64,000 nucleotides of DNA from Neopusillimonas maritima (GCF_003576595.1 NZ_NQOU01000002.1:682001-746000), one strand, 5' to 3'. Shown: positions 20,404-29,663, numbered from the stretch's first letter. Made by a program: numbers and translations. Notes: generated by a model not told the origin, from the sequence alone.

Positions 20404-20847
20404 TTATTCAACCAGCGAACCGCCGGCTGCTTCGATTGCCGCACGCGCACCTGCCGTAGCCGACACGCCTTTCAACGTGACTTTACGAGACAGTTCGCCT
20501 GACTTGATCACTTTCACGAAACGTACACCGTGGCCAACTACACCTGCCTGTTTCAGAGCTTGAACGTCGATCTCATCGACCGGCAAAGCCTGAATTTCCG
20601 ACAAGCGTACTTCAGCACGCAGATGACGGCTCATAGAGGTGAAGCCACGCTTGGGCAGGCGACGATACAACGGCATTTGACCGCCCTCGAAACCTACTTT
20701 GTGGAAACCACCGGAGCGTGATTTCTGGCCTTTATGACCGCGACCTGCAGTTTTGCCCAGACCGGAGCCAATCCCACGACCAACACGACGGCGCGGACGC
20801 TTGCTACCTGGAGCGGGTTGCAGAGAATTCAATTGCGTTACAGACAT
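20404..20847 (-). CDS. rplO: 50S ribosomal protein L15
   Basis: 147 residues. The glycine/arginine-rich N-terminus ([21 protein letters not shown], then [16 protein letters not shown]) is diagnostic, as is [19 protein letters not shown]15 binds 23S rRNA late in assembly. It sits between rpmD and secY as in most spc operons. Confidence 0.98.
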   Translation of the reverse strand: MSVTQLNSLQPAPGSKRPRRRVGRGIGSGLGKTAGRGHKGQKSRSGGFHKVGFEGGQMPLYRRLPKRGFTSMSRHLRAEVRLSEIQALPVDEIDVQALKQAGVVGHGVRFVKVIKSGELSRKVTLKGVSATAGARAAIEAAGGSLVE

Positions 20848-20858
20848 GTCGATTCCTT

Positions 20859-21047
20859 TCAGACTTCCGAGACCGCCACGAGGTAATCCACTTTACGGAT
20901 CATCCCGCGCACCTCGGGGGTGTCGACCAACACGCGACTGCTGTTGACGCGACGCAAACCCAGACCGCGCACGGTTGCACGGTGAGATTGCTTTGTGCCA
21001 ATAACAGAACGCACGAGGGTTACTTTGATTTGCTTTTGTGTCGTCAT
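20859..21047 (-). CDS. rpmD: 50S ribosomal protein L30
   Basis: 62 residues, normal for bacterial L30. [28 protein letters not shown] is the family core and [17 protein letters not shown] the C-terminal strand. The start lies 3 bp after the rpsE stop, so the two are probably translationally coupled. Confidence 0.97.
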   Translation of the reverse strand: MTTQKQIKVTLVRSVIGTKQSHRATVRGLGLRRVNSSRVLVDTPEVRGMIRKVDYLVAVSEV

Positions 21048-21050
21048 GAC

Positions 21051-21569
21051 TTACCCCAGAATTTCTTCCACCGACTTGCCACGCTTGGCAGCGATGTCGG
21101 AGGGTGTCGAGCAGGCGCGCAAACCGTTCAGCGTAGCACGAACCAGGTTGTAGGGATTGCTTGAACCCAAGCTCTTCGCAACAACGTTGCGAACGCCCAT
21201 TACTTCGAAAATAGCGCGCATGGGACCACCTGCAATCACACCAGTACCTTCGGCAGCCGGCGAGATAAGAACGGTGGATGCACCGTGCTTACCAACCACC
21301 GCATGGTGCAGCGTACCGCTTTTCAGCGGAACCTTTACCAAACCCCGGCGGGCCTGTTCCATTGCTTTTTGAACGGCAACCGGCACTTCACGGGCTTTAC
21401 CTTTACCCATTCCGATGCGACCATCGCCGTCACCCACCACGGTCAGTGCTGCAAAGCTCATGGTGCGACCACCCTTTACCACTTTGCTGACACGGTTGAC
21501 CGCAATCATTTTTTCACGCAAGCCGTCGTCTTCTTTGTCGGCGGGATGCTTGCCTTGTGCTTTAGCCAT
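21051..21569 (-). CDS. rpsE: 30S ribosomal protein S5
   Basis: 172 residues. S5 helps decoding fidelity and mRNA unwinding. The N-terminal dsRNA-binding-like domain carries [21 protein letters not shown] and [21 protein letters not shown]; the C-terminal domain has [27 protein letters not shown]. Spacing to rplR is 15 bp. Confidence 0.98.
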   Translation of the reverse strand: MAKAQGKHPADKEDDGLREKMIAVNRVSKVVKGGRTMSFAALTVVGDGDGRIGMGKGKAREVPVAVQKAMEQARRGLVKVPLKSGTLHHAVVGKHGASTVLISPAAEGTGVIAGGPMRAIFEVMGVRNVVAKSLGSSNPYNLVRATLNGLRACSTPSDIAAKRGKSVEEILG

Positions 21570-21584
21570 ATGACAATTCCTTGC

Positions 21585-21938
21585 TTAGAACTTCAGGCCG
21601 GCTTCACGCGCGGCTTCGGCCAGCGCCTTAACGCGGCCATGATAACGGAAGCCCGAGCGATCAAAAGCAACCTGCTCGATGCCAGCTGCTTTGGCTTTCT
21701 CGGCTACACGCTTGCCCACCAGTGTTGCAGCAGACACGTTGCCGCCGCTTGCCACTTCCTTGCGGACTTCTGGCTCAACGGTTGAAGCGCTGACCAGAAC
21801 GCGATCACCTTCCGGCGAAATAATGTTGGCGTAAATGTGCGAATTGGAGCGGAAAACCGAGAGGCGATGAACACGCAGCTCGGAAATTTTCCGACGGGTC
21901 GCAATTGCACGACGCAAACGGGAGACTCTTTTATCCAT
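21585..21938 (-). CDS. rplR: 50S ribosomal protein L18
   Basis: 117 residues, slightly short but within the family range. L18 binds 5S rRNA with L5 and L25. [19 protein letters not shown] and the C-terminal [26 protein letters not shown] are diagnostic. Confidence 0.98.
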   Translation of the reverse strand: MDKRVSRLRRAIATRRKISELRVHRLSVFRSNSHIYANIISPEGDRVLVSASTVEPEVRKEVASGGNVSAATLVGKRVAEKAKAAGIEQVAFDRSGFRYHGRVKALAEAAREAGLKF

Positions 21939-21959
21939 AATTCTTCCTTGCCTGCGCGC

Positions 21960-22493
21960 TTACTTCTTCTTGGTTTCTTTGAGGACGACTGTTTCGTCAC
22001 TATAACGAACGCCTTTGCCTTTGTAAGGCTCGGGTTCACGATAGGAACGAATTTCAGCCGCAACCTGACCCACAACCTGCTTGTCCGAACCCTTCACGAC
22101 GATTTCCGTCTGGGTAGGGCATTCAATTTTGACGCCCTCTGGAATAGGATGAAGCACATCGTGTGAAAAGCCCAACTGCAATTTCAGCGCGTTACCCTGA
22201 ACCTGAGCGCGGTAACCCACGCCAACCAGATTCAGTTTACGTTCAAAACCCTTGCTGACACCGGTAACCATGTTGTTGACCAGCGCGCGCACCGTGCCGG
22301 ACATCGCCAGGGCATGACGTGAGTCGTTGGCAACTGCAAACGTTAATTTGCCTTCCTGTTGCTCGACTTTGACGTCGCCGGTAAGCGCTTGCGACAAGGT
22401 GCCCAATGGACCCTTAACCATGATCTGGTCGGGGTTCAATGTGATTTCGACGCCCTTGGGCAGCGTAACGGGATACTTGGCAATACGTGACAT
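21960..22493 (-). CDS. rplF: 50S ribosomal protein L6
   Basis: 177 residues with the two repeated RNA-binding domains of L6, near the factor-binding centre. [17 protein letters not shown] starts domain 1; the C-terminal signature is [15 protein letters not shown]. Placement between rpsH and rplR is standard. Confidence 0.98.
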   Translation of the reverse strand: MSRIAKYPVTLPKGVEITLNPDQIMVKGPLGTLSQALTGDVKVEQQEGKLTFAVANDSRHALAMSGTVRALVNNMVTGVSKGFERKLNLVGVGYRAQVQGNALKLQLGFSHDVLHPIPEGVKIECPTQTEIVVKGSDKQVVGQVAAEIRSYREPEPYKGKGVRYSDETVVLKETKKK

Positions 22494-22505
22494 ATCAATA
22501 CCCCC

Positions 22506-22901
22506 TTAAGCTACGTAGCAGAGAACTTCGCCGCCAACACCCGTTGCACGGGCCTTGCGGTCGGTCATCACGCCACGCGGAGTGGATACGATTGCCACAC
22601 CCAGGCCGTTCATGACCTGGGGAATCGCGTTGCGGCCTTTGTAAATACGCAGACCTGGACGTGAGACACGTTCAATACGTTCAATTACCGGACGGCCCGC
22701 ATAATACTTGAGACCAATTTCGAGAACAGGCTTGGCCTGATCACCGGTAACTTCAAAACTGTCGATATAGCCTTCGTCTTTCAGCACGGCAGCAATAGCT
22801 GCCTTTAGCTTCGAGGAGGGCATGCTGACCGACGTCTTGTTGACCATTTGCGCATTACGCACACGAGTCAACATGTCGGCGATGGGATCGCTCATGCTCA
22901 T
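22506..22901 (-). CDS. rpsH: 30S ribosomal protein S8
   Basis: 131 residues. S8 is a primary 16S rRNA binder and in E. coli the translational repressor of the spc operon, acting on the rplE message. [20 protein letters not shown] and the C-terminal [27 protein letters not shown] (Ser/Thr RNA-binding loop) are diagnostic. Because rplN-rplE here are downstream of their own promoter, S8 feedback would still act on the whole block. Confidence 0.98.
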   Translation of the reverse strand: MSMSDPIADMLTRVRNAQMVNKTSVSMPSSKLKAAIAAVLKDEGYIDSFEVTGDQAKPVLEIGLKYYAGRPVIERIERVSRPGLRIYKGRNAIPQVMNGLGVAIVSTPRGVMTDRKARATGVGGEVLCYVA

Positions 22902-22912
22902 GGTGTTTTCTC

Positions 22913-23218
22913 CTACCAGCTAGCTTTAGTCATGCCAGGCACTTCGCCACGCAGCGCCATTTCGCGCAGTTTGTGACGAGTAAGCCCGAACTTGGCGTAA
23001 ACGCCACGCGGACGACCAGTAACCACACAGCGATTACGCTGACGTGTGGGATTGGCATTACGAGGAAGTTTCTGCAATTGCAAACGCGCCTGGTAACGCT
23101 CTTCGTCTGACTTGGACTGATCGTCGATGATCGTCTTCAGTGCAGCGCGCTTGGCAGCATACTTTTCAGCCAGCTTGGCACGTTTAATGTCGCGATTAAT
23201 CAGTGAAAGTTTAGCCAC
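22913..23218 (-). CDS. rpsN: 30S ribosomal protein S14
   Basis: 101-residue long form of S14 that lacks the CxxC zinc motif of the short type. [20 protein letters not shown] and the C-terminal [34 protein letters not shown] are diagnostic. It lies between rplE and rpsH. Confidence 0.98.
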   Translation of the reverse strand: MAKLSLINRDIKRAKLAEKYAAKRAALKTIIDDQSKSDEERYQARLQLQKLPRNANPTRQRNRCVVTGRPRGVYAKFGLTRHKLREMALRGEVPGMTKASW

Positions 23219-23229
23219 GTCATCGCCCC

Positions 23230-23769
23230 TTAGTTACGAAACGGGAAGCTGAAGGCGGTAAGCAGTGCCTTGGCTTCGTCGTCGGTCTTGGCAGTGGTGG
23301 TAATGCTGATGTTCAGCCCGCGCACCGCGTCGATCTTGTCATATTCAATTTCAGGGAAAATGATTTGCTCTTTAACCCCGACGTTGTAGTTACCCCGGCC
23401 ATCGAATGCACGACCCGAAATACCGCGGAAGTCGCGTACACGAGGCAACGCAACTGCAACCAGACGGTCGAGGAATTCATACATACGGCGGCCACGCAGC
23501 GTGACCATGCAGCCGATGGGGTAGTTGTCGCGAATCTTGAAACCCGCGATGGATTTGCGTGTTTTGGTGATCACGGCTTTCTGACCAGCAATTTTCGACA
23601 GGTCGGAAACGGCGTGTTCGATGACTTTTTTGTCGGCCACGGCCTCAGATACACCCATATTCAGAGTGATCTTGGTGATACGCGGCACTTCCATCACGCT
23701 TTTGTAGCCAAACTTGGCTTGCAGGTCGGCAGTGACCTTATTGCGATAATACTCTTGTAAACGAGCCAT
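23230..23769 (-). CDS. rplE: 50S ribosomal protein L5
   Basis: 179 residues. L5 binds 5S rRNA and forms an inter-subunit bridge. [40 protein letters not shown] and [20 protein letters not shown] are conserved blocks. In the spc operon of E. coli the S8 operator overlaps the start of this gene. Confidence 0.98.
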   Translation of the reverse strand: MARLQEYYRNKVTADLQAKFGYKSVMEVPRITKITLNMGVSEAVADKKVIEHAVSDLSKIAGQKAVITKTRKSIAGFKIRDNYPIGCMVTLRGRRMYEFLDRLVAVALPRVRDFRGISGRAFDGRGNYNVGVKEQIIFPEIEYDKIDAVRGLNISITTTAKTDDEAKALLTAFSFPFRN

Positions 23770-23780
23770 TTTGTCGCCCC

Positions 23781-24101
23781 TTACGCTTTAGCGCCAACGA
23801 CTGCGCCGCTGGAACGAAAAACACGAACTTTGCGGCCATCGACATCTTTTACACCAACGCGATCGGCTTTGCCGCTTTCGGGGTTGTAAATAGCCACATT
23901 CGAAATATGAATGGGCATGGTTTTGTCGATAATGCCGCCCTGGGAACCCGCCATGGGGTTAGGCTTGACATGCTTCTTAACGACGTTAATGCCTTCGACC
24001 AGAACGTGATCGGCATCAATGCGCTGAAGTACGGTGCCACGACGCTTTTTGTCGCGACCGGTCAAAACAATGACTTCGTCGCCTTTACGAATTTTTTCCA
24101 T
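23781..24101 (-). CDS. rplX: 50S ribosomal protein L24
   Basis: 106 residues with an N-terminal KOW motif ([22 protein letters not shown]). L24 is an assembly initiator of the large subunit. [15 protein letters not shown] and [15 protein letters not shown] complete the signature. Spacing to rplN is 9 bp. Confidence 0.98.
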   Translation of the reverse strand: MEKIRKGDEVIVLTGRDKKRRGTVLQRIDADHVLVEGINVVKKHVKPNPMAGSQGGIIDKTMPIHISNVAIYNPESGKADRVGVKDVDGRKVRVFRSSGAVVGAKA

Positions 24102-24110
24102 GATCGCTCC

Positions 24111-24479
24111 TTACAGCACTTCTGGGGCCAGCGACACGATCTTCATGAACTTCTCTGTACGCAATTCGCGCGTAACAGGACCGAAGATGCGGGTGCCGAT
24201 GGGTTCCAGCTTGGCATTGAGCAATACTGCGGCGTTGCCGCCAAACTTGATCAACGAGCCGTCTTTACGACGTACGCCCTTGGCGGTACGAACCACCACA
24301 GCGTTATAAATTTCGCCTTTCTTGACGCGTCCGCGCGGAGCCGCTTCTTTGACGCTGACTTTGATAACGTCGCCAATAGCGGCATAACGGCGCTTGGAGC
24401 CGCCCAACACCTTGATGCACATGACAGAGCGTGCACCCGTGTTATCGGCCACGTCCAGCGTGGTCTGCATTTGTATCAT
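24111..24479 (-). CDS. rplN: 50S ribosomal protein L14
   Basis: 122 residues. L14 forms an inter-subunit bridge and is the landing site of Rsf[28 protein letters not shown] and [25 protein letters not shown] are diagnostic. In nearly all proteobacteria rplN directly follows rpsQ in one transcript. Here rpsQ is 33 kb away and rplN instead begins a transcription unit with its own promoter at 24627-24655 and a leader of about 140 nt. Confidence 0.98.
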   Translation of the reverse strand: MIQMQTTLDVADNTGARSVMCIKVLGGSKRRYAAIGDVIKVSVKEAAPRGRVKKGEIYNAVVVRTAKGVRRKDGSLIKFGGNAAVLLNAKLEPIGTRIFGPVTRELRTEKFMKIVSLAPEVL

Positions 24480-24626
24480 GATTGTTCCTGTGCCAACTTA
24501 ATTACGTTTTTGCCAACAATTGACGAAAAACCTAATCAGTTTTGGTCCCGTCAGGTTCAAAATGAACCCTGGGTTGAAATCTTGCCTAATAACGAGTTCT
24601 TGCCGATTTGATTCAGCAAGTTTTCT

Positions 24627-24655
24627 AGTATAACCCGTTAATGAAAATTACGCAA
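24627..24655 (-). promoter_or_regulatory. Sigma70 promoter for the rplN-rplQ block
   Basis: On the minus strand TTGCGT (24655-24650) and TATACT (24632-24627) are separated by exactly 17 bp, a near-consensus sigma70 promoter. Transcription would start near 24620 and give a leader of about 140 nt before rplN; the leader contains a small hairpin GGTTCA-TTT-TGAACC (24554-24568). No other gene lies between the promoter and rplN, so this is the evident source of transcript for the displaced spc block. Confidence 0.75.
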
Positions 24656-24673
24656 GGACTATTTCTGAATTTA

Positions 24674-24707
24674 AAACAGCGCTGCGACCAGACGCGCAGC
24701 GCTGTTT
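24674..24707 (-). terminator. Strong hairpin terminator after maleate isomerase
   Basis: Perfect 13-bp arms AAACAGCGCTGCG and CGCAGCGCTGTTT enclose an 8-nt loop, with TTTTAAAT following on the minus strand. It closes the maleate isomerase transcript and lies only 19 bp upstream of the rplN promoter -35 box, insulating the ribosomal block from the catabolic genes. Confidence 0.75.
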
Positions 24708-24746
24708 GGGCGGGGGCCCCGGAATGGATCAGGGGCACCCCAAAGT

Positions 24747-25499
24747 TTAATATTTGCCCGACAACAATGCGCCTGCGTTTGGCACTTTGCGTTCCAGTTC
24801 AAGCACTTTCAGCATCTGATACACCGTGCTGATCGCTGCGGTAGTCACAGGCAGGCCCAGACGGTCTTCAACTTGCTGCACCGATTGGAACGACGGCATT
24901 TGTACGCAAGCCGACAACACCACCGCATCGACGCCCGAGGTGTTCACCTTCTTGACATGCTCGGCCGGCGCCAACGGATCCTGACGACCCACTTCCAGGT
25001 TGTCGGGAATTTCCAGGGAAACCGCATCGTGCACTTCTATTCCTTCGTTTTCGATGTAATCGACCACCAATTGTGTTAGCGGCTTCATATAAGGCGTAAG
25101 AATAGAAACTTTCTTCGCGCCCATCACTTTCAGGCCCTCAACCAATGCACCTGCGCTGGAAACAACCGGAGCGGCCCCACCGTTTGCAACGGTGGCTTCA
25201 TGCAAACGCTTTTCCGACTGGCGGTGATAACCCAGGCCCATGCTCATAATAGCCACCAGGCAGGCATAACCAAGTACGTCGACACGTGCATCAGACAACT
25301 CGAGGGCGCAACGATCGGAGTCGCGATCCATGGCTTCGAGTTCTTCTTTGGTCACCTTCTTCATCCGCATGCGGCTGGAATGAAACGTAAAACGCTCGGG
25401 GAAATGCGCTTCACGGCTACGCAGCATGAGCGGAATTTCCGTTTCCATTGTGGTGTTGGAGCTGGGCACAATTTGGCCGATACGATAGTTACGTGACAT
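24747..25499 (-). CDS. maiA: Maleate cis-trans isomerase
   Basis: 250-residue Asp/Glu racemase-superfamily enzyme that isomerises maleate to fumarate without cofactor. It closely resembles NicE/MaiA of pseudomonads, the last step of nicotinate and picolinate degradation via maleamate. The start RIGQIVPSSNTTMETEIP holds the substrate-binding Asn (N15), YACLVAIMSMG holds the first catalytic Cys (C80) and LSACVQMPS the second (C198); all are intact. It is a single-gene unit divergent from a LysR gene, with a palindrome between them, and is closed by a strong terminator. It provides the exit to the TCA cycle for any maleate-producing pathway in the island. Confidence 0.93.
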   Translation of the reverse strand: MSRNYRIGQIVPSSNTTMETEIPLMLRSREAHFPERFTFHSSRMRMKKVTKEELEAMDRDSDRCALELSDARVDVLGYACLVAIMSMGLGYHRQSEKRLHEATVANGGAAPVVSSAGALVEGLKVMGAKKVSILTPYMKPLTQLVVDYIENEGIEVHDAVSLEIPDNLEVGRQDPLAPAEHVKKVNTSGVDAVVLSACVQMPSFQSVQQVEDRLGLPVTTAAISTVYQMLKVLELERKVPNAGALLSGKY

Positions 25500-25538
25500 G
25501 GAAGTTCACCTTATATAATGAGTTAAGTCTGTTTCATC

Positions 25539-25557
25539 ATCGCCGATTTCCGGCGAT
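25539..25557. promoter_or_regulatory. Palindrome between maleate isomerase and its divergent LysR gene
   Basis: Perfect inverted repeat ATCGCCG-atttc-CGGCGAT in the 131-bp divergent gap. Size and place suit a LysR-type operator controlling both directions. The TTATATAA at 25511-25518 could serve as the -10 region for maiA. Operator function is inferred. Confidence 0.55.
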
Positions 25558-25630
25558 TAAACCAATATTCATTTCGTCTTGCGCACCATGTTTTACCTAT
25601 AAACGCGGCACTTGAACCTTAACCGCCCAC

Positions 25631-26512
25631 ATGGAATTTCGCCAATTACGCTACTTCACCGCGCTAGCAGAAGAACTTAACTTTACCCGCGCCGCCGAAC
25701 GTTTGCACATTTCCCAGCCCCCGCTCAGTGCCCAAATTGCACAGCTGGAAGAAGAGTTGGGCGTGAAACTGTTTTACCGCAACAGCCGAAAAGTAGAGCT
25801 CACCGATGCCGGCGCCGCCTTCCTGCAAGATGTGCGCACTATACAAAGCCGCCTGAAGGACGCCGTGCAGCGTGTGCAAAATATACATAGCGGGCTGGCC
25901 GGCCGGGTGGAAATCGGGCTTTCCGGGTCCCATTTCCTGGGACCCTTGCCCCAGTTTATCAGCGACCTGGCGCAATCACACCCCGAGATCGACGTGGTGT
26001 TGAACGAAATGGCCCCCAACGACCAAATCGACGCCTTGCGTGAGCAGCGCATCGACATCAGCATTTCGCGCCAGTCGGTCGACGACGAATTCCTGTGCAG
26101 CCGCCTGTTATGGCCCGATCCGCTACTGGTGGCCATGCCCAAAAAGCACCCATTGGCTCAGCACGCTGCGATTCAGCTGCCGCAACTGGCCAATGAGCGC
26201 TTCATTATGCTGCGACGCGAAACGTCACGATTCGCGGAAAAATTGTTCAACGCGTGTATTGCCGACGGCTTCACACCCCGAGTTACCCACACTGTTGCAG
26301 AGGTACCGGCCCAGCTTAGCCTGGTGAGCGCGGGGCTGGGGGTTGCCGTGGTTCCATCGTCCACCCGCAACTACCAGCCGAACACGCTGCACTTTAGCCC
26401 GCTTGCACACCCCAGCCTTCAGGCCCACGTGCATGCCGTCATCCGAAAAGACCACCGGAAAGCGGCAATCGATACTGTTTTGGAACTGCTTCAGTCGAAT
26501 GTGTCGTCGTAA
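25631..26512 (+). CDS. LysR-family regulator divergent from maleate isomerase
   Basis: 293 residues. The winged HTH (MEFRQLRYFTALAEELNFTRAAERLHISQPPLSAQI) followed by LEEELGVKLFYRNSRKVELTDAG resembles the BenM/CatM/CatR branch that responds to aromatic-pathway intermediates. The effector domain occupies about residues 90-293. Divergent orientation to maiA and the intervening palindrome make maiA the likely target, with maleate or a relative as possible inducer. Its 3' end overlaps the convergent next LysR gene by 22 bp. Confidence 0.9.
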   Translation: MEFRQLRYFTALAEELNFTRAAERLHISQPPLSAQIAQLEEELGVKLFYRNSRKVELTDAGAAFLQDVRTIQSRLKDAVQRVQNIHSGLAGRVEIGLSGSHFLGPLPQFISDLAQSHPEIDVVLNEMAPNDQIDALREQRIDISISRQSVDDEFLCSRLLWPDPLLVAMPKKHPLAQHAAIQLPQLANERFIMLRRETSRFAEKLFNACIADGFTPRVTHTVAEVPAQLSLVSAGLGVAVVPSSTRNYQPNTLHFSPLAHPSLQAHVHAVIRKDHRKAAIDTVLELLQSNVSS

Positions 26513-27441
26513 GTGTCGTCATACTCGCGGGCCGCTTCCCGCATACACTCCAATGCGCACTCGATCGAGCGGGGGAAAATTTCGTCGCGGCGCCAATACA
26601 TAGACACAGACCCAAAGCCTTTCAAATCGACCGGCAAAATGCGCAGCAGCTTCATCCGGTTCAGCATCAATGTGGTCCGGTACGAGGCCGTTCCAATAAT
26701 GTCACTATGGTTCAGCAGCGTTACATTGGCAATGACCGAATTTGACTCTATGTAGTTAGAGGGCAGTACGCGCCCCGCATTCGCCAATGCCGCCTCAAGC
26801 GCGTTACGCACCGGCGTTTGACGCGGCCACACGATCCAGCGATAACGCAACACGTCGTCCCAGCCGATTTCTTCGTGCCCGAACAACGGGTGCCCCGGAC
26901 GCGCCACCAACACCACGGGTTCGGTATACAGCAATTCGGAGCGAATCAGTGTGTGATCAATGGTTTTCTGCGCAGTTCGGCCGATCACCAGATCCAGATC
27001 GCCCTGCGCCAATTGCGTGAGCAGGCGATCCATCGTGCCTTCCACCAGATCGATGCGCAGCTCGGGCATCTGCTGCGCCATTGCCAGAATCGCGCGCGGC
27101 GCCGTTTCCGAGGCCGCCGCCCCCGACGCACCAACTACCACGCGACCTGCGCCCCCTTCACGCAGCAACGCCATGTCATCCACCGCCCGATTCAATTGCG
27201 CCTCAACCCGACGGGCATGCTCAATTAACACCCAACCATGTTCAGTTGGCGTCAGTCCCCGTGCGTGGCGCTCGAACAGCGTCAAGCCAATATCCGTTTC
27301 CAGATCGCGCAACCATTTCGATAAAGCCGGCTGAGTCGTGTTCAACACGGTTGCGGAATGACTGAGGTTGCGCGTTTGCGCCAAACTGAGCAAAAAACGC
27401 AGGTTGCGCAAACGGATGCGATCGGTCCAGTCGGTTGCCAT
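26491..27441 (-). CDS. LysR-family regulator divergent from the bicupin operon
   Basis: 316 residues with HTH in IRLRNLRFLLSLAQTRNLSHSATVLNTTQPALSKWLRDLE and a C-terminal effector domain. The RNLSHSA/TQPALSKW pattern fits the CbbR/GbpR-like group seen with aromatic catabolic genes. It is divergent from the dioxygenase-FAH-nitrilase operon that starts 91 bp away, which is its probable target. The 91-bp gap contains the palindrome ATTTTATAAAAT (27502-27513) just ahead of the dioxygenase RBS. Confidence 0.9.
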   Translation of the reverse strand: MATDWTDRIRLRNLRFLLSLAQTRNLSHSATVLNTTQPALSKWLRDLETDIGLTLFERHARGLTPTEHGWVLIEHARRVEAQLNRAVDDMALLREGGAGRVVVGASGAAASETAPRAILAMAQQMPELRIDLVEGTMDRLLTQLAQGDLDLVIGRTAQKTIDHTLIRSELLYTEPVVLVARPGHPLFGHEEIGWDDVLRYRWIVWPRQTPVRNALEAALANAGRVLPSNYIESNSVIANVTLLNHSDIIGTASYRTTLMLNRMKLLRILPVDLKGFGSVSMYWRRDEIFPRSIECALECMREAAREYDDTYDDTFD

Positions 27442-27532
27442 GGCAGAGAAAACCCTTGTCTCAGCGAATCAAAAACGGTAAAGTCTTCGAAAATTACTCA
27501 TATTTTATAAAATCCTCTTGCTGGAGGCTCCC

Positions 27533-28666
27533 ATGAAATCTGCCGCACGTGAACATAACAACTTCCGGGAAGACGTTCTCGGACGCGCCAATGTTGAAGA
27601 CACGCCTGAACTGCTTCACTATTATGACGAACTGGATCGCTTAAATACAGCCGCCCTCTGGACGGTCGCCAATAAAATCGAACCCTGGTTTCCGCAATCG
27701 TCATCGGAGCCCGTTATTTGGCGCTACCGCGACTTGCGTGAGCATGTTTTGCGCTCCGTCGACCTGGTTTCCCCTGAAAAAGCCGGCCGACGCGTTGTCT
27801 ACCTGAACAACCCCGGGCGCCAGGACGTCGCCGCGGCAGTCGGCTGGCTCTATTCCGGCCTGCAAGTCATGCATCCCGGCGAGTTGGCCTCGGCGCACGC
27901 CCACTCAGCCAGTGCCCTGCGTTTTATTATGGAAGGCAGCGGCGCTTACACGATTGTCGACGGCCACAAAATGACACTGGGCGCGAATGATTTCGTGCTC
28001 ACGCCAAACGGTACCTGGCATGAACACGGCGTAAGTGAAGACGGCACCCCTTGCATATGGCAAGACGGCCTGGACATCCCCCTGATGAACGCACTGGAAG
28101 CCAACTTCTATGTGGTGCACCCTGATCTGCAGCAGGCGGTCACCCACCCGGTTGACGACAGTACTGCCACCTGGGGCGGCACGGGCCTGGTACCCGCCGA
28201 CGACAAATGGACCCATGCTTATTCGCCGCTACTGAAGTACGAATGGGCTCCCACCTACGAGGCCCTGTCCAATTACGCCAAAGTCACCGACGGCTCACCG
28301 TACGACGGCGTCCTCATGAATTACGTGAACCCGAAAACAGGCGGCCCCGTCATGCAAACCATTGGTGCCAGCATGCAAATGCTGCGCCCGGGTGAACACA
28401 CCAAAGCACACCGCCACACGGGCAGTTATATCTACCAGGTTGCCAAAGGCAAAGGTTATTCCATTATTAATGGCAAACGTTTTGACTGGCAGGAACGCGA
28501 TATTTTCTGTGTGCCGTCCTGGATGTTGCACGAACATGCCAATGCCAGCGAATCGGAAGATGCCTGCCTGTTCTGCTTCAACGATTTACCCGTGATGAAA
28601 TCACTGGGCCTGTATCGCGAAGAAGCACTGAAAGAAAATGGCGGTCATCAGCCCATTCTTGATTGA
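27533..28666 (+). CDS. Bicupin ring-cleavage dioxygenase of the gentisate 1,2-dioxygenase family
   Basis: 377 residues from the ATG at 27533, which has GGAGG 5 bp ahead; a TTG 15 bp upstream extends the frame but lacks an RBS. The family uses Fe(II) to open hydroxylated aromatic acids (gentisate, salicylate, 1-hydroxy-2-naphthoate). Cupin 1 has AHAHSASALRFIMEG (H122, H124) and TWHEH (H163, H165). Cupin 2 also keeps KAHRHTGSYIYQVAKG (H293, H295) and LHEH (H333, H335), whereas the second gentisate dioxygenase in this window has lost the cupin 2 histidines. First gene of an operon with an FAH-family hydrolase and a nitrilase. The ring substrate is not settled by sequence. Confidence 0.85.
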   Translation: MKSAAREHNNFREDVLGRANVEDTPELLHYYDELDRLNTAALWTVANKIEPWFPQSSSEPVIWRYRDLREHVLRSVDLVSPEKAGRRVVYLNNPGRQDVAAAVGWLYSGLQVMHPGELASAHAHSASALRFIMEGSGAYTIVDGHKMTLGANDFVLTPNGTWHEHGVSEDGTPCIWQDGLDIPLMNALEANFYVVHPDLQQAVTHPVDDSTATWGGTGLVPADDKWTHAYSPLLKYEWAPTYEALSNYAKVTDGSPYDGVLMNYVNPKTGGPVMQTIGASMQMLRPGEHTKAHRHTGSYIYQVAKGKGYSIINGKRFDWQERDIFCVPSWMLHEHANASESEDACLFCFNDLPVMKSLGLYREEALKENGGHQPILD

Positions 28667-28748
28667 TTCGAAAACCTGAAACCGGTCGGCGCCGTTTTTC
28701 CGAAGGTGCCGTCTCCTATTATTTTTTAGCTTAAGAAAAGGATTATTC

Positions 28749-29660
28749 ATGCGTTTAGTGACCTATCGTCGCAATGTTCTGGAAGAAGCTCGCCTGGGCG
28801 CGCTGGTTGACAACCTTGTTGTCGATATTCAATGGCTGGGCGACGCTGCCGGCTACGACATGCCCTGCGACATGCTCGACTTCATTGATCTGGGCCCCAA
28901 CGCCATTGAAACCACCACCGAGTTGCTGAACAGCTTTCGCGATGACTGGCCGGTAGGTGTTACCCAGCCGCTGCAAAACGTAAAACTGCTGGCACCCATT
29001 CCTCGCCCACGCAAAAACATTTTCGGTATTGGTCTGAACTACGTTGAGCACGTGGAAGAGTCCAGCCGTTCGCTCGACACTTCGGCCGACCTGCCCAAGC
29101 AACCCGTCATTTTCTCGAAACCACCCACTTGCGTCATCGGCCCCGACGATGCAGTTGAGCACAATGCAAAAATCACGCAGCAAATGGACTGGGAAGTGGA
29201 ACTGGCCGCCATTATCGGCACGCGCGCCAAGCGGGTTTCCGAAGAAGACGCCTTAAATTATGTGTTCGGCTATAGCGTCATGGTTGACATTAGCGCACGC
29301 GACAATCGCCGCGCCGGCCAGTGGATTTACTCCAAAGGCATGGACACCTACGCGCCATTCGGCCCTTGCATCGTCACCGCCGACGAAATTCCCGACCCAC
29401 AGGCGCTGAATCTGTGGCTGACGAAAAACGGCGAAACCAAGCAAGACTCCAACACCAAGTTCATGCTGTTCAACGTGAAGACACTGGTATCCGACATTAG
29501 CCAGGGTATTACGCTGGAGCCGGGCGACATCATTGCAACCGGTACACCGTCAGGCGTAGGCGCCGGCCGTGATCCGCAAGAATGGCTCTGGCCGGGCGAC
29601 GTTATTGAAGCCCACGTTGAAGGTATCGGCTCCATTCGCAACCCTATCGTCGCGGTGTAA
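28749..29660 (+). CDS. Fumarylacetoacetate hydrolase-family protein
   Basis: 303 residues. The family cleaves C-C bonds in beta-diketo acids formed after ring opening, or hydrates/decarboxylates 2-oxo acids. The core motifs are KNIFGIGLNYVEHV, QPVIFSKPPTCVIGP, the Mg/Mn ligands in MDWEVELAAIIG and VMVDISARD, and the C-terminal LEPGDIIATGTPSGVG. It lies 82 bp after the bicupin gene and 3 bp before the nitrilase, so it probably hydrolyses the ring-fission product of the bicupin enzyme. Confidence 0.9.
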   Translation: MRLVTYRRNVLEEARLGALVDNLVVDIQWLGDAAGYDMPCDMLDFIDLGPNAIETTTELLNSFRDDWPVGVTQPLQNVKLLAPIPRPRKNIFGIGLNYVEHVEESSRSLDTSADLPKQPVIFSKPPTCVIGPDDAVEHNAKITQQMDWEVELAAIIGTRAKRVSEEDALNYVFGYSVMVDISARDNRRAGQWIYSKGMDTYAPFGPCIVTADEIPDPQALNLWLTKNGETKQDSNTKFMLFNVKTLVSDISQGITLEPGDIIATGTPSGVGAGRDPQEWLWPGDVIEAHVEGIGSIRNPIVAV

Positions 29661-29663
29661 ATT

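Noticed and set aside
27518-27532. TTG start five codons upstream for the bicupin dioxygenase
   Set aside because: The GGAGG site at 27523-27527 lies between TTG and ATG, so it can only serve the ATG at 27533.
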